From CAYWMD01 sp964458575 (GTDB lineage Bacteria > Verrucomicrobiota > Verrucomicrobiia > Limisphaerales > JADLHS01), in assembly GCA_964458575.1 (NCBI GenBank), contig CAYWMD010000003.1:143653-207652 (forward strand): DNA of 64,000 bases, given 5' to 3'. A model generated the notes under the pieces. It did not search any database. It saw nothing but the letters and a program-made list of their open reading frames with translations, and was not told where the DNA came from. The translations under genes and the position numbers were made by a program. Positions 36,733 to 44,811 of the stretch are shown in pieces; positions within the stretch are counted from its first letter, which is position 1; the number at the start of each line of letters is the position of its first letter.

Positions 36733-37050
36733 TCAATGCGTTGTCACGATATGAACAACCTCATACAAAGCCATCGCGATGAAAATCGGTCCCCAGAAAA
36801 ACATCGGAATGAAAAAGAGGGAATGTGAGCGCCGCAGCGCAATTTCCTTGCCCGTTGCCTTATCAATTACAATCTGGGCGGGCCTCTTGCGAAGCCACCA
36901 GCCCAAAGCGCCCGAAGCAAGTCCGGTCAGAAAGAACGTATAGGCAAGCGCTTTGTCGGTAATCGGCCCGTTGCTACCAGCGGTGAAACCCAAACCGAAA
37001 ACCATCAAGAAGGCAATGGGCATGAAACCGAGACCATTCCAGATAATCAT
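36733..37050 (-). CDS. Small membrane protein, hypothetical
   Basis: A 105-residue protein with three hydrophobic stretches (MIIWNGLGFMPIAFLMVFGL, LAYTFFLTGLASGALGWWL, LFFIPMFFWGPIFIAMALY) and a short charged loop (RKRPAQIVIDKATGKEI). Similar 100-residue proteins starting MIIW-GLG occur in PVC bacteria. Function unknown. It lies 67 bases beyond the sigma-factor gene in the same direction and may be read from the same transcript. Confidence 0.7.
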   Translation of the reverse strand: MIIWNGLGFMPIAFLMVFGLGFTAGSNGPITDKALAYTFFLTGLASGALGWWLRKRPAQIVIDKATGKEIALRRSHSLFFIPMFFWGPIFIAMALYEVVHIVTTH

Positions 37051-37117
37051 ATTAGTCCTTTTGTTTTCAGGTTGTATGTTAATTACGCAATGACGCTTCG
37101 AAAGTAAATCACTTGCT

Positions 37118-38515
37118 TTATTGAGCTTCGGAACTTGGCAAGAAGCGAAGCACGGTAAGCTCCATCCTGTTGTCTTGACGGTTCAAACGAAGACCATAGC
37201 GCACTTCCTGCCCAATGATGCCGTCATCCAAAGTGGCCGGCACTTTACCTCTGAATAACTTGGTGTCTGGCGTCAGAAGAAACTCACTTGCCTTGTCCCG
37301 ATCGGCTCGTTCGGGACTGCCGGCAGCGATAGAGACCGTCTGGTTCTGCTTGTCTAGCGCCAGCAATGTGCCTATGAACTCACTGACCAGGCGTTGCGCG
37401 AAATTCGTTACGGTCACGCCGTCTTGCGTGACGACGGCTCGTATTCTGTCAGTGAATCCTGGACCGTTCGTGTTCCTCACCTGTTTGCTAGAGCCTTGAA
37501 CGAGTTGGCCAGTCTGCGATTGCCCTTTGTTTACGCCATTGAATTCCTGTAATTGCTTTCGAAGCAACCCCACCTCGCCGCGAAGACGGAGTAATTCACT
37601 TCTTTCCTTTTTGGATTGCTCAGTCTTGTCGTTCTTTTGCGATGCCGCCGACAAAGCGGCGTCACGCTCCTGGCTCAGTACCAAGCTTGCGGCTGCCAGA
37701 TTTTGATTTTCGTTCCGCAGAAGATTTGCTTCGTGTCGTTGCACGAGATGTGTGCCTGTGCCAGCGGCGATGGCTGCGGCGATGATTGCGCTGATGGATT
37801 TGAGGTTGAACCAGTTCATGGTTGCTTGAGTTGCGGTGGCAGTCGCGGTAGCAGCGAGCGTCGAACTTGTCAGGGCGGCGGTTGAAAGCGTGGCGGCCAG
37901 CCCGGCAGGGCCCACGGCAACCGCATTGGCCGAGAGCGCCGCCGTCAGTGCCACGGCACTGGTGGTCACGCCCCGGCGATTGAACTCGGCGCGCAGCCGG
38001 TCCAACGCCCGGCTTACGCGTTTCTGCGCCGCATCATCACTCACGCCCAGCGCCGCGCCTATCGTGCGGAAATCGTGGTTCTTGAAAAAGCGCAGCAACA
38101 GCGCGTCGCGGTCGTCGTCGGCCAAGTCCGCCATGGCCTCGTCGAGCACGGGGCCGACACGTTCCCATGCGGTGGCGGTATCGGGCGTGGGGTCGAATTC
38201 TTGCATAGCCTGCCTTTCGCGCGCCTGCCGGCGCCGTTCGTCCCGCATTTGCGTGTGTGCCTCGAAGCGCGTGCTGCGGTAAAGCCAGCCGACGAGCGAG
38301 GCGGTGTCGGGCAGGGATTGCGCCAATGCCGGGGCTTTGCGCACGAGGTCGGAGAAAACGGTCTGGGCGATGTCACGCGCCAGCTCCGGCGACCGCGCCT
38401 GCCGCAACGCGGACGCGTAAACCAGGTCCGCGTGCCGGGTGACGATCTCGCGGAAGGCGGCGTCGCTGCCCCGGGCGTATTCGCGCAACAGTTCGGCGTC
38501 AGATTTTTCCTGCAT
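37118..38515 (-). CDS. ECF-type sigma factor fused to membrane and coiled-coil segments (paralogue 1)
   Basis: A 465-residue protein from ATG 38515. Region 2 (about 5-75) contains DLVYASALRQ and ARDIAQTVFSDLVRKA. Region 4 (about 125-180) has LLLRFFKNHDFRTIGAALGV and AQKRVSRALDRLRAEF, the -35 recognition helix-turn-helix. An Ala-rich stretch and a hydrophobic helix (ISAIIAAAIAAGTGTHLV, about 240) follow, then a coiled coil (about 255-325) and a C-terminal domain of unknown fold (about 345-465). The fusion suggests a membrane-tethered sigma that carries its own anti-sigma or sensor part. The upstream 39 bases match a motif found at three other sites. Paralogue 2 at 44812-46497 has a nearly identical middle and different ends. 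Confidence 0.88.
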   Translation of the reverse strand: MQEKSDAELLREYARGSDAAFREIVTRHADLVYASALRQARSPELARDIAQTVFSDLVRKAPALAQSLPDTASLVGWLYRSTRFEAHTQMRDERRRQARERQAMQEFDPTPDTATAWERVGPVLDEAMADLADDDRDALLLRFFKNHDFRTIGAALGVSDDAAQKRVSRALDRLRAEFNRRGVTTSAVALTAALSANAVAVGPAGLAATLSTAALTSSTLAATATATATQATMNWFNLKSISAIIAAAIAAGTGTHLVQRHEANLLRNENQNLAAASLVLSQERDAALSAASQKNDKTEQSKKERSELLRLRGEVGLLRKQLQEFNGVNKGQSQTGQLVQGSSKQVRNTNGPGFTDRIRAVVTQDGVTVTNFAQRLVSEFIGTLLALDKQNQTVSIAAGSPERADRDKASEFLLTPDTKLFRGKVPATLDDGIIGQEVRYGLRLNRQDNRMELTVLRFLPSSEAQ

Positions 38516-38554
38516 CTCTCCTAGTAAACATCCGCGGTCGCCGGAATCCGACAA
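38516..38554 (-). promoter_or_regulatory. Conserved ECF-type promoter/leader, site 1 (before sigma paralogue 1)
   Basis: On the minus strand TTGTCGG, 13 bases, CGGATGTT, then 11 bases to ATG 38515. The same blocks with identical spacing occur at 38952, 44159 and 46536. The two blocks look like -35 and -10 elements of an ECF promoter. The transcription start would be only a few bases before the ATG. Confidence 0.7.
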
Positions 38555-38570
38555 GGTTTTTTCCGGGCAA

Positions 38571-38667
38571 GGAGCGCGGCTGTGTCAGCCAGACCAGCCG
38601 CAGCAGGTTCAAACGCGCGGTATTTGACAGCGTGCTGCGAGTGGTGCGGCGCACACAGTCGCGCTCC
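38571..38667. repeat. Type B two-hairpin element, intergenic copy 2
   Basis: 97 bases with inverted GGAGCGCGGCTG / CAGTCGCGCTCC-like ends (right end ACAGTCGCGCTCC). It starts 17 bases upstream of promoter site 1. A fragment of another right arm (CAGTCGCGCTCCGAAAG) recurs at about 38827-38843. Confidence 0.85.
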
Positions 38668-38843
38668 GAAAACTGCGTGCCTGATACAAACCACAGGAAA
38701 TGGATTGAACCAATTGATTTCAACAGAAGGAAACTGAGGAAACGGAGTCAAGGACCGGCCCGGGCAGTTCACCCTCTGTTCCCTTCGTTTGTTCCGGTTC
38801 CAACTGGCTGGTTCGGGATTAGCGCCAGTCGCGCTCCGAAAGA

Positions 38844-38916
38844 CTGCGCGGCCTCGGAGAGGCCAGACGTGAATGGCCACAGGTGCAACCTGCGGGACAG
38901 GGTCATGGATTATTGT
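38844..38916. repeat. GGAGAGGC...CAGGTGCAACCTGC repeat, copy 1
   Basis: A stretch reading gcgcggcct, CGGAGAGGCC, AGACGTGAATGGCC, CAGGTGCAACCTG, then catggattattgtgc. It recurs with few changes at 44455-44527, directly after a type B right arm in both places. It contains the small palindrome CAGGTtgcAACCTG-like core (CAGGTGCAACCTG). Together with the type B elements it fills the 430-base gap 38555-38990. Confidence 0.7.
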
Positions 38917-38951
38917 GCATTCCTGCCGCGCCTTCATTTTCTGAAAATATT

Positions 38952-38990
38952 TTGTCGGATTTTGCGAGGAGCGGCTGTTAGTAGGAAACC
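38952..38990 (+). promoter_or_regulatory. Conserved ECF-type promoter/leader, site 4 (before heptapeptide-repeat ORF)
   Basis: On the plus strand TTGTCGG (38952-38958), 13 bases, CGGCTGTT, 11 bases, ATG 38991. Blocks and spacing are the same as in front of both sigma paralogues, but on the opposite strand and without the sigma coding region. This supports 38991 as a real start and suggests control by one or both sigma factors. Confidence 0.65.
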
Positions 38991-39269
38991 ATGAGCCGTA
39001 GTCCCAAAACGTTTTCACGCGCCCAAGGAATCGTTTTGCGACCCCACAGAATCGCTGATCCAGCCCAAGGAATCATTTTCAGTCCCCATCCGCCGTTGCC
39101 GGGGGCTGAAGAATCATCCACCAAGCCCGTAGAATTGCTGGCCAACCCCGCCAGACCGTTCCCCGGCCCCGAAGAAACGCTGACGCAGACCAGAGGATCA
39201 TTTTTTCGCGCCACAAAACCATTTTTGCAGCCCAAAGAATCGTTGATGAAACCTCTTCCCAGGTTGTAA
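38991..39269 (+). CDS. Heptapeptide-repeat protein, hypothetical
   Basis: A 92-residue ORF made almost wholly of 7-residue units (for example AQGIVLR, PHRIADP, AQGIIFS, PVELLAN, PEETLTQ, PKESLMK). It arises from a 21-bp tandem repeat. The strand choice is supported by the promoter motif ending 11 bases before the ATG and by the plus-strand gene that follows 39 bases later. The opposite strand is also open across the repeat (38978-39292), so coding is not certain. No signal peptide. Function unknown. Confidence 0.5.
   Translation: MSRSPKTFSRAQGIVLRPHRIADPAQGIIFSPHPPLPGAEESSTKPVELLANPARPFPGPEETLTQTRGSFFRATKPFLQPKESLMKPLPRL
39000..39251. repeat. Twelve tandem 21-bp units
   Basis: Twelve consecutive 21-base units without any length change, consensus gCCCaaaGAATCgtttttgca. 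Units 2, 4 and 12 are closest to the consensus. Because 21 is a multiple of three, both strands translate as 7-residue repeats. Divergence between units is large, so expansion is not recent. Confidence 0.8.
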
Positions 39270-39308
39270 GTGCCTGAAAACCAACAACCCAAACCTAAAA
39301 CCCAATAA

Positions 39309-39989
39309 ATGCCTAAATCCTACTACCTACCCGCAGAAGACGCCGCTCGCGGCCCTTGGCTCAATAACTTCGCCACCAAACTGCCCACGTACGGCCCCAC
39401 CATCGGGGTAATCCCCGCCGAAGAAACCAGCGCCGCCGCTGACAACGAGTTCTGGGCCTACGTCTTTGATGCCCGCAACCAGTTCAACCAATTCGCCAAG
39501 GATTGGACCGCATACAAAAACGCCGCCCGCAATGGCCCCACGCTGGGCGACATCCCCACCCCGCCCACATTGCCGGGCGCACCGGCTTTGGTCGAACCGG
39601 ACATCTTTGGCCGTATCGCGGCGCTGGTGGCACGCATCAAAGCCCATCCCGGTTACACGGAAGCCATCGGCCACGACCTCGGCATCATCGGCGACGAACA
39701 GACCACGGACCTCAACAACATGAAACCCGTGCTCAAACTCACCCTGCAAGCCGGCCGCCCGAACGTGGGCTGGAAAAAGCAGGGCATGGGTGCGTTGGAA
39801 ATTCACGTGGACCGCGGCACCGGAACGTTTGCGTATCTGGCCACGGATACGACGCCCGATTACCTGGACACCGCCCCGCTGCCCGCTGCCGGGGCCAGTG
39901 CCGTCTGGAAATACAAAGCCATCTACCGTTTCAACGACGAACCCGTCGGCCAATGGAGTGACGTGGCCAGCATCAGTGTGATGGGCTAG
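39309..39989 (+). CDS. Conserved hypothetical protein of a WxNNF/DRGxG family
   Basis: A 226-residue protein. The N-terminal half (DAARGPWLNNFATKLPTYGP, ... NQFAKDWTAYKNAARNG) looks helical. The C-terminal third (GWKKQGMGALEIHVDRGTGT, DYLDTAPLP, WKYKAIYRFNDEPVGQWSD) looks like a beta-sandwich resembling fibronectin type III. Proteins of this design occur in Bacteroidota and Verrucomicrobiota without known function. There is no signal peptide. It follows the heptapeptide ORF by 39 bases and is probably under the same promoter. Confidence 0.75.
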   Translation: MPKSYYLPAEDAARGPWLNNFATKLPTYGPTIGVIPAEETSAAADNEFWAYVFDARNQFNQFAKDWTAYKNAARNGPTLGDIPTPPTLPGAPALVEPDIFGRIAALVARIKAHPGYTEAIGHDLGIIGDEQTTDLNNMKPVLKLTLQAGRPNVGWKKQGMGALEIHVDRGTGTFAYLATDTTPDYLDTAPLPAAGASAVWKYKAIYRFNDEPVGQWSDVASISVMG

Positions 39990-40005
39990 CCGCACGAATG
40001 GGGAT

Positions 40006-40035
40006 GTAGCGGCAGGCGGCAACGCCTGCCGCTAC
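40006..40035. repeat. Perfect 13-bp hairpin after the WxNNF-family gene
   Basis: GTAGCGGCAGGCG-GCAA-CGCCTGCCGCTAC. It may help end the plus-strand transcript, but it has no following T run. It belongs to the same hairpin type as the one inside the Hsp70 gene (12334) and the right end of the type C elements. Confidence 0.7.
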
Positions 40036-40162
40036 AAACGGGCGGGAGAATTTCAAACGGTAGGGCGCTGCTGCCGAATGTGCAGGATTATGGTCGCCGA
40101 AGGCAGAAATCCGCCAAAATGTTTTTGGAGATTTGCACGCCGGGTAGGGCTAATGGACACGT

Positions 40163-40298
40163 AGCGCCCGGCGACGAACAGCAGAAACAAATATCCGCAC
40201 GCATAACACACCAGATACCATGCCCGCGATCCCCATGAGGCTGGCGGCGCTGAGATATTCACCGGAGATAGCGCTGAAAGCCAAATCCACGGGTCCAT
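40163..40298 (-). pseudogene. Remnant of a second symporter N-terminus
   Basis: Read on the minus strand this 136-base stretch opens with ATG GAC CCG TGG ATT and then, with frame changes, matches the start of the symporter gene next door: DPWI, then AISGEYLSAASLMGIAGM in another frame, then WYLVCYACGYLFLLF. The intact copy reads DPWI, AISGEYLSAASFMGVAGM and WYPACYACGYLFLLL. Internal parts are deleted. It lies directly after the end of the intact gene, so it is a decayed tandem copy or an abortive recombination product. Confidence 0.7.
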
Positions 40299-40306
40299 GC
40301 GTGTAG

Positions 40307-43300
40307 CTAGTGTGCCGTCTGATGTTCCTGAATGTATTCCTGCTTTAAGCCGAGTTTCTCCGGTGCGTGCAGCACGAGCATCTTCATGCGGATGTCCGAC
40401 GGGACTTCCCGCCGCGTCAGTTTGGACACCACTACCATCAGGGTGATGGCCAGCGGCACGGCCCAGATGGCGGGTTGTTCGCAAAGAATGCGCAGGAGCG
40501 GATGCGTCGCCCAAAAACTGTCGAGCGGTAGCCATTTCAAATCGCTGAAGCTCGTGAGCGAGATGCCGGTCAACGCCAGCGTACCGCCACTCAACATGCC
40601 AATGGCCGCGCCCTTCATCGTCATCCCGCGCCACCACGCGCTCATGAACAGCAACGGAAAGTAGCTCGCTGCCGCGATGGCGAACGCTTGGCCGACCATG
40701 AAGTTGATTTGCAACGGCTCGACAAAGGAGCCGGCGATGATCGCGCCCAAGCCCAAAGCAACGGCGCCGACGCGGAACATCCTCATGCGTTGTTCCGGTG
40801 TGGACTTGGGCCGCAACATCCGGCCATAAACATCGTGCGCCAGCGCGCCGGTCATGGAGACGAGCAAGCCGCTGAAGGTGCTCATGAACGCCGCAAACGC
40901 GCCCGCGCAGGTGATGCCCGAGAGGATCGAGCCGAGCGGCGCGTATTTCTCATTCAACAGGCGCGGCAGTTCGAGGACGATTTTGTCTGTGCCCTTCGCG
41001 CCGATCCCGGAATAAAGCTCGGGCAACAGGTTGCGCCCTATCACGCCGAACACGGGCGGGAAGACGTAGAAGATGCCGATGAGAATCATCACCCACATCG
41101 TTGTGCGCTTGGCGGCGACGCCGTCGGGGTTGGTGTAGAAGCGCACGAGGATGTGCGGCAACCCCGCCGTGCCGCAGACCAGCGCGATGATGAGCGAGTA
41201 GGTGTAGAGCAGCGAATACGGTTTCGATTCCTCGGCGGAAAGCTTCGCGGCCTTGGCAGCTTTGGTCGTGAGCGGGCCGAAGGGGGAAAGCCAGGTGGAA
41301 TCAGCAGGGGCTTTTTCGGGAAGAGGTTTCCGCGCTAAGTCCGAGAAATCCCATTGCCTCTGGCTCATCAGACTATCTGTGTTGTCGGTGTGAACGTGGT
41401 TATTGGTGCTTGGCATTGTCAGTGCCAAGACCATGCCAAGTTGTTCCGGCTCCAGCATGACGATTTGCGATGAATTCAACGGGGAAATGTACATTCCGTT
41501 GGTGCGAAGAGTTTCCTCAATTCCAGCGGTGAGGCTCTTGGCAGTGATGAACGGGGTCTCGTCGAAGGCGATTTGACGCGTGTCATTGGAGGAAGCGATG
41601 TAGTAGATTGGTTTCCTCGTTCCGAGGGCATAAGCGTCCCGAAGTTGTCTGATGGTCGGCTGGTTGGTTCCAAACCGTGACAACTTTAGACCAATCTGGT
41701 TTCGCAAAGTGTTTTCGATTCCGACCGAACTTTGTACGGCTTCCGTGAGAGGGAGTTCAAAACCTGCGGAAACGGCACGCAGACTCATGAGTTTTGTCTC
41801 CCCGCTTGCCATCTTTGCATTGAGAAATGCTCTCAACTCCTCGCCCGAGGTGAATGGAAGTTGCGGCTGAAAGCTGAGCTGGTCGGTCGATGAGCTTCGA
41901 GTGAAAGCGGCGGCGGCTTTTTCGGAAGGCGGAGTTGTCGAGGCTGCCGTCCTTTGCAGCATGTTTGTCGAAGCAAAAACGACCGTCGAGGCACTTTCCT
42001 CTACTACAATAAAACCATTCGTCTTGAGAATTTCGGATGCCAGTTTCGCCCCGGCGAACCCTTCCACCCGGTTGGTAGTGAACAAAACCGGCCGCGCAAG
42101 CATTTCTGCTGTGGCAATCGCGTCCACGTCTTTATCCAATAGCTGGCCATAAACTCCCATGAGCCCTTTGACATCAGTTTCCGGCCCTGTGAATTCTGCG
42201 CCAGATATACCGCTTTTGATTACGCCGACTTTGGCCGCACGCTGAGTTCCCACGATTCGCACTATCCGCCCAGTCCATCGCTCTACCGTGTTGGTCGTTG
42301 CAATAGACGTCCACACTCGCTTTCTTTGCGCGTCCACTGGTATCACCCATCGCGTTTCAGTTAGCCTATTTAGCCCCAGTTGTTTCCCATGATGCCATGT
42401 GGAATTGCCGGGGGCTGCTTCGAGTAATTTCTTTTCAGTTCTGACCAAAATCGTCGTTTCAGCAAACGTGACTGTGTTGGTCGTTTCTTCCAGAATAATA
42501 ATTCCATTCTCTTCCAGTAGGCGGGAATACAGACGCAAAGCCGAAGCTCCAAACGCTGATCTTTCGGGCCAAGGAATTGACTGTCGCAGCTTTTGCGTTG
42601 TGGCTGCCGCGACAGTTTGCTTTCCGCTTACCATTCCGTACTGCTTCACCAAATTATGTAGCTCCAGTGTCTGCCCAGAAAACGATTTGCCAGAGATCCC
42701 GACTGCTTCCATACGGGGGTTTATGCCAAGTTTTCGAGAAAGCGTCTTGCCAAGCATCGAGTAAGCTTGAAGTTGCCACATTGGTGCGGGACTGTATCCG
42801 CTTCCCGGTTTGTGGAACTCGAATAGGTTTGTTCCAGGTGGTGAGTTGAGAAGCTCCATCATACCAGCCGGAGATAGACCTTCTGGGATTTGCTTTCTCT
42901 GAGTTCCATTCACCTCGAGTTGTTTCCCATAATGCCCATACACCGCCATGAGCACGAAGATGGGCACGGAGATGGCGAACATCTTGGCCCAGTATTGAAA
43001 CGCCTGCACCAGCGTGATGCCTTTCATGCCGCCGAGCGCGACGTTGAGCGTGATGACCGCGCCCACCACCACCACACCCGCCCAATACGGCAGCCCCGGG
43101 AAGATGTAAGCCAGCGTCGTCCCCGCGCCTTTCATCTGCGGCATCGTGTAGAAAAATCCGATGAACAGCACGAACACCACGGCGATCTTGCGGAACACCG
43201 GCGAATCGTAGCGGCCCTCGGCAAAATCCGGAATCGTGTAAGCCCCGAAACGTCGCAGCGGCCCGGCGATGAACAACAGCAGGAACAAATAGCCGCACGC

Positions 43301-43543
43301 GTAACAAGCCGGATACCACAACGCGTCGTAACCGCTGCTCATCACCATGCCAGCCACACCCATGAACGATGCGGCGCTCAAGTATTCGCCGGAGATAGCG
43401 CTGGCGTTCCAGCCCACGCTCACGCTGCGTCCGGCCACGAAGAAGTCGCTGGCTGTTTTGGAAGTTTTGGCCGAGCGAAAGCCCATCCAGATCGTCACGA
43501 TGACGGTGACGGCGCTGAAGGCCAGGATCCAGGGATCAATCAT
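40307..43543 (-). CDS. Sodium:solute symporter (ActP-like) with a large extramembrane insert
   Basis: A 1078-residue protein from ATG 43543. The two ends match the acetate/monocarboxylate branch of the SSS family: SDFFVAGRSVSVGWNASAIS, ISGEYLSAASFMG, FAEGRYDS, GGMKGITLVQAFQYW before the insert, and SLIIALVCGTAGLPHIL, RFYTNPDG, GAFAAFMSTFSGLLVSMTG and QAFAIAAASYFPLLF after. Usual length is about 520-600. Between about residue 207 and 778 lies a hydrophilic block with three similar strand-helix-strand pieces (LLEENGIIILEETTNTVTF, EILKTNGFIVVEESASTVVF, TLRTNGMYISPLNSSQIVM) resembling secretin N-type domains. This block is less GC-rich than the flanks. The DUF485 partner gene lies upstream. Confidence 0.82.
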   Translation of the reverse strand: MIDPWILAFSAVTVIVTIWMGFRSAKTSKTASDFFVAGRSVSVGWNASAISGEYLSAASFMGVAGMVMSSGYDALWYPACYACGYLFLLLFIAGPLRRFGAYTIPDFAEGRYDSPVFRKIAVVFVLFIGFFYTMPQMKGAGTTLAYIFPGLPYWAGVVVVGAVITLNVALGGMKGITLVQAFQYWAKMFAISVPIFVLMAVYGHYGKQLEVNGTQRKQIPEGLSPAGMMELLNSPPGTNLFEFHKPGSGYSPAPMWQLQAYSMLGKTLSRKLGINPRMEAVGISGKSFSGQTLELHNLVKQYGMVSGKQTVAAATTQKLRQSIPWPERSAFGASALRLYSRLLEENGIIILEETTNTVTFAETTILVRTEKKLLEAAPGNSTWHHGKQLGLNRLTETRWVIPVDAQRKRVWTSIATTNTVERWTGRIVRIVGTQRAAKVGVIKSGISGAEFTGPETDVKGLMGVYGQLLDKDVDAIATAEMLARPVLFTTNRVEGFAGAKLASEILKTNGFIVVEESASTVVFASTNMLQRTAASTTPPSEKAAAAFTRSSSTDQLSFQPQLPFTSGEELRAFLNAKMASGETKLMSLRAVSAGFELPLTEAVQSSVGIENTLRNQIGLKLSRFGTNQPTIRQLRDAYALGTRKPIYYIASSNDTRQIAFDETPFITAKSLTAGIEETLRTNGMYISPLNSSQIVMLEPEQLGMVLALTMPSTNNHVHTDNTDSLMSQRQWDFSDLARKPLPEKAPADSTWLSPFGPLTTKAAKAAKLSAEESKPYSLLYTYSLIIALVCGTAGLPHILVRFYTNPDGVAAKRTTMWVMILIGIFYVFPPVFGVIGRNLLPELYSGIGAKGTDKIVLELPRLLNEKYAPLGSILSGITCAGAFAAFMSTFSGLLVSMTGALAHDVYGRMLRPKSTPEQRMRMFRVGAVALGLGAIIAGSFVEPLQINFMVGQAFAIAAASYFPLLFMSAWWRGMTMKGAAIGMLSGGTLALTGISLTSFSDLKWLPLDSFWATHPLLRILCEQPAIWAVPLAITLMVVVSKLTRREVPSDIRMKMLVLHAPEKLGLKQEYIQEHQTAH

Positions 43544-43604
43544 GGGAAAGCGCAAAGTTCAAGGGAAACTTCAGATTTCAAGTTCCAACAGTGCGAGCAA
43601 AGTT

Positions 43605-43958
43605 TCATTCGGGGTTGGTGCTTGGGGATTGAACATTCCCTTGAGCTTTGAGTTTTGAGCTTTGAACTTCCTCAACCTCTTCCTCTTCGAGCGCAATCGA
43701 ACGGCGGATGAAGTAATACGCAATGGCCCACACTGCCGGAAAGAAACCGATGCCGAGCAAAAACCACGTGAGCGTAAACCCGCCGAACACCCGCGTGGCC
43801 ATGAATTCGGGGAAGAAATAATTCGCCAGCGGCAGACCGAGTAGCACGACGAGAAACGCCAGCGCGCAGGTGATGGAGGGCTTGAATTGTTTGCGCATCA
43901 ACGAGTGCAGAAATTCCTCGCTGTGCATATCCAGCTTGTCAGACCGTTGGTCTTTCAT
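43605..43958 (-). CDS. DUF485 membrane protein, symporter partner
   Basis: A 117-residue protein with two hydrophobic helices (PSITCALAFLVVLLGLPLANY and LTWFLLGIGFFPAVWAIAYYF) and the DUF485 layout (YjcH in E. coli). DUF485 genes regularly precede ActP-type symporters and are co-transcribed. The acidic tail (EEEEVEEV) is followed by a stretch derived from a simple tcaaagctcaaaa-type repeat, so the native end may be earlier than annotated. Confidence 0.85.
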   Translation of the reverse strand: MKDQRSDKLDMHSEEFLHSLMRKQFKPSITCALAFLVVLLGLPLANYFFPEFMATRVFGGFTLTWFLLGIGFFPAVWAIAYYFIRRSIALEEEEVEEVQSSKLKAQGNVQSPSTNPE

Positions 43959-44120
43959 GGGGTCGCGCGTCGTCTATCAGAATTGCTGGGGCGCCGGCAA
44001 TGCCTGAAGCTTGCCGAATCTTGCAGCGGGCGACTCGCCAAAGCAACAAAGCTCGGCATGGTTGATCGTATGGTTTCTCCGCATGTTCGCTGCAGGACAT
44101 TTAAGCTGTTGTCTCGGCAT

Positions 44121-44159
44121 CTCACCCAGTTAACAACCGGCGAGGGCAAAATCCGACAA
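44121..44159 (-). promoter_or_regulatory. Conserved ECF-type promoter/leader, site 2 (before DUF485-symporter operon)
   Basis: Minus strand TTGTCGG, 13 bases, CGGTTGTT, 11 bases, ATG 44120. The ATG opens a 47-codon frame (43977-44120, MPRQQLKCPAANMRR at the start) with no recognisable product. It ends 18 bases before the DUF485 gene. The surrounding 330 bases duplicate the upstream region of sigma paralogue 2, so this may be a promoter left after loss of a sigma gene or captured by the symporter operon. Confidence 0.65.
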
Positions 44160-44167
44160 AGTTTTTT

Positions 44168-44336
44168 GTAGCGTCGGGCCTCCGGCCTGACGTAGAGGGC
44201 GGGCGTCCCGCCGCCCGGAATGGCCGCACGACATTTCAGCGACGCGTGGTATTGCCAACCGGTTGCTGAGTGCGAACGTTTATTCCGCCGGGCGGGACGC
44301 CTCGGCTCTACGGCAGGCGGAGACGCCCGCCGCTAC
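44168..44336. repeat. Type C inverted-repeat element, copy 1
   Basis: Begins GTAGCGTCGGGCC and ends CGCCCGCCGCTAC. The inner arms GTAGAGGGCGGGCGTCCCG and, inverted, GTAGAGCCGAGGCGTCCCG face each other. A second copy with the same ends and a different centre lies at 46545-46712. In both places a promoter motif precedes it and a type B element follows it. Confidence 0.75.
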
Positions 44337-44351
44337 AAGCGCAGTACGAAA

Positions 44352-44448
44352 GGAGCGCGGCTGTGTCAGCGAGACCAGCCGCAGCAGCTTCGAACGCGCG
44401 GTATGTGACAGTGTGCTGCGACTGGTGCGGCGCACACAGTCGCGCTCC
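44352..44448. repeat. Type B two-hairpin element, intergenic copy 3
   Basis: 97 bases, ends GGAGCGCGGCTG and CAGTCGCGCTCC, nearly identical to the copies at 36515 and 38571. It is followed by the CAGGTGCAACCTGC-type repeat, as at 38.8 kb. Confidence 0.85.
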
Positions 44449-44454
44449 GAAAGC

Positions 44455-44811
44455 GGCGCAGCCTTGGAGAGGCTGAACGTGAATAGCCGCAGGTGCAACC
44501 TGCCGAACCGAATGATGGATTATTGTGCGGCCCTGTCAGGGCCGAACGATTCTTTGAACGGCAAACCGTGGGTTCACACCCACGGCTATTCATGTCCCGT
44601 CCCGTTGGGACGAACTGCCCGAAAACTTTGTAGCCGCCTACGGCGCTCGCTGTTGCTGCCGCGCTTGGTTCTGTTGGCGTAATTGCAAGGCTTGGCGAGC
44701 TTCGTAGATTCCGATCCCGACAGCGATGGCGAGCACCGCTCCGAAAATGGTTTTTGTAGAGAGGTCATTGCGACGGTTGGCGGCGGTGGCGCGGTGAATG
44801 GGTGCAACGCC
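44455..44811. other. Gene-free stretch with repeat copy 2 and small palindromes
   Basis: 44455-44527 is the second copy of the repeat described at 38844 (CTTGGAGAGGCTG, ACGTGAATAGCCG, CAGGTGCAACCTGC). After it come GGCCCTGTCAGGGCC (44542), GTGGGTTCACACCCAC (44568) and CCGTCCCGTTGGGACGAAC (44597), all short palindromes of intergenic-repeat type. From about 44640 there is weak similarity in the minus direction to the post-sigma membrane helix of paralogue 2 (LAIAVGIGI-like), so a broken third paralogue may lie here. Confidence 0.5.

Noticed and set aside
38978..39292. Minus-strand frame across the 21-bp repeats
   Set aside because: Open only because the repeat unit is a multiple of three. No promoter motif on that strand, whereas the plus strand has one at the fixed distance from an ATG. 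Not fully excluded.
40053..40637. A 194-residue minus-strand frame after the symporter gene
   Set aside because: It overlaps the symporter end in another frame and mixes it with the symporter remnant; treated as a pseudogene fragment at 40163-40298.
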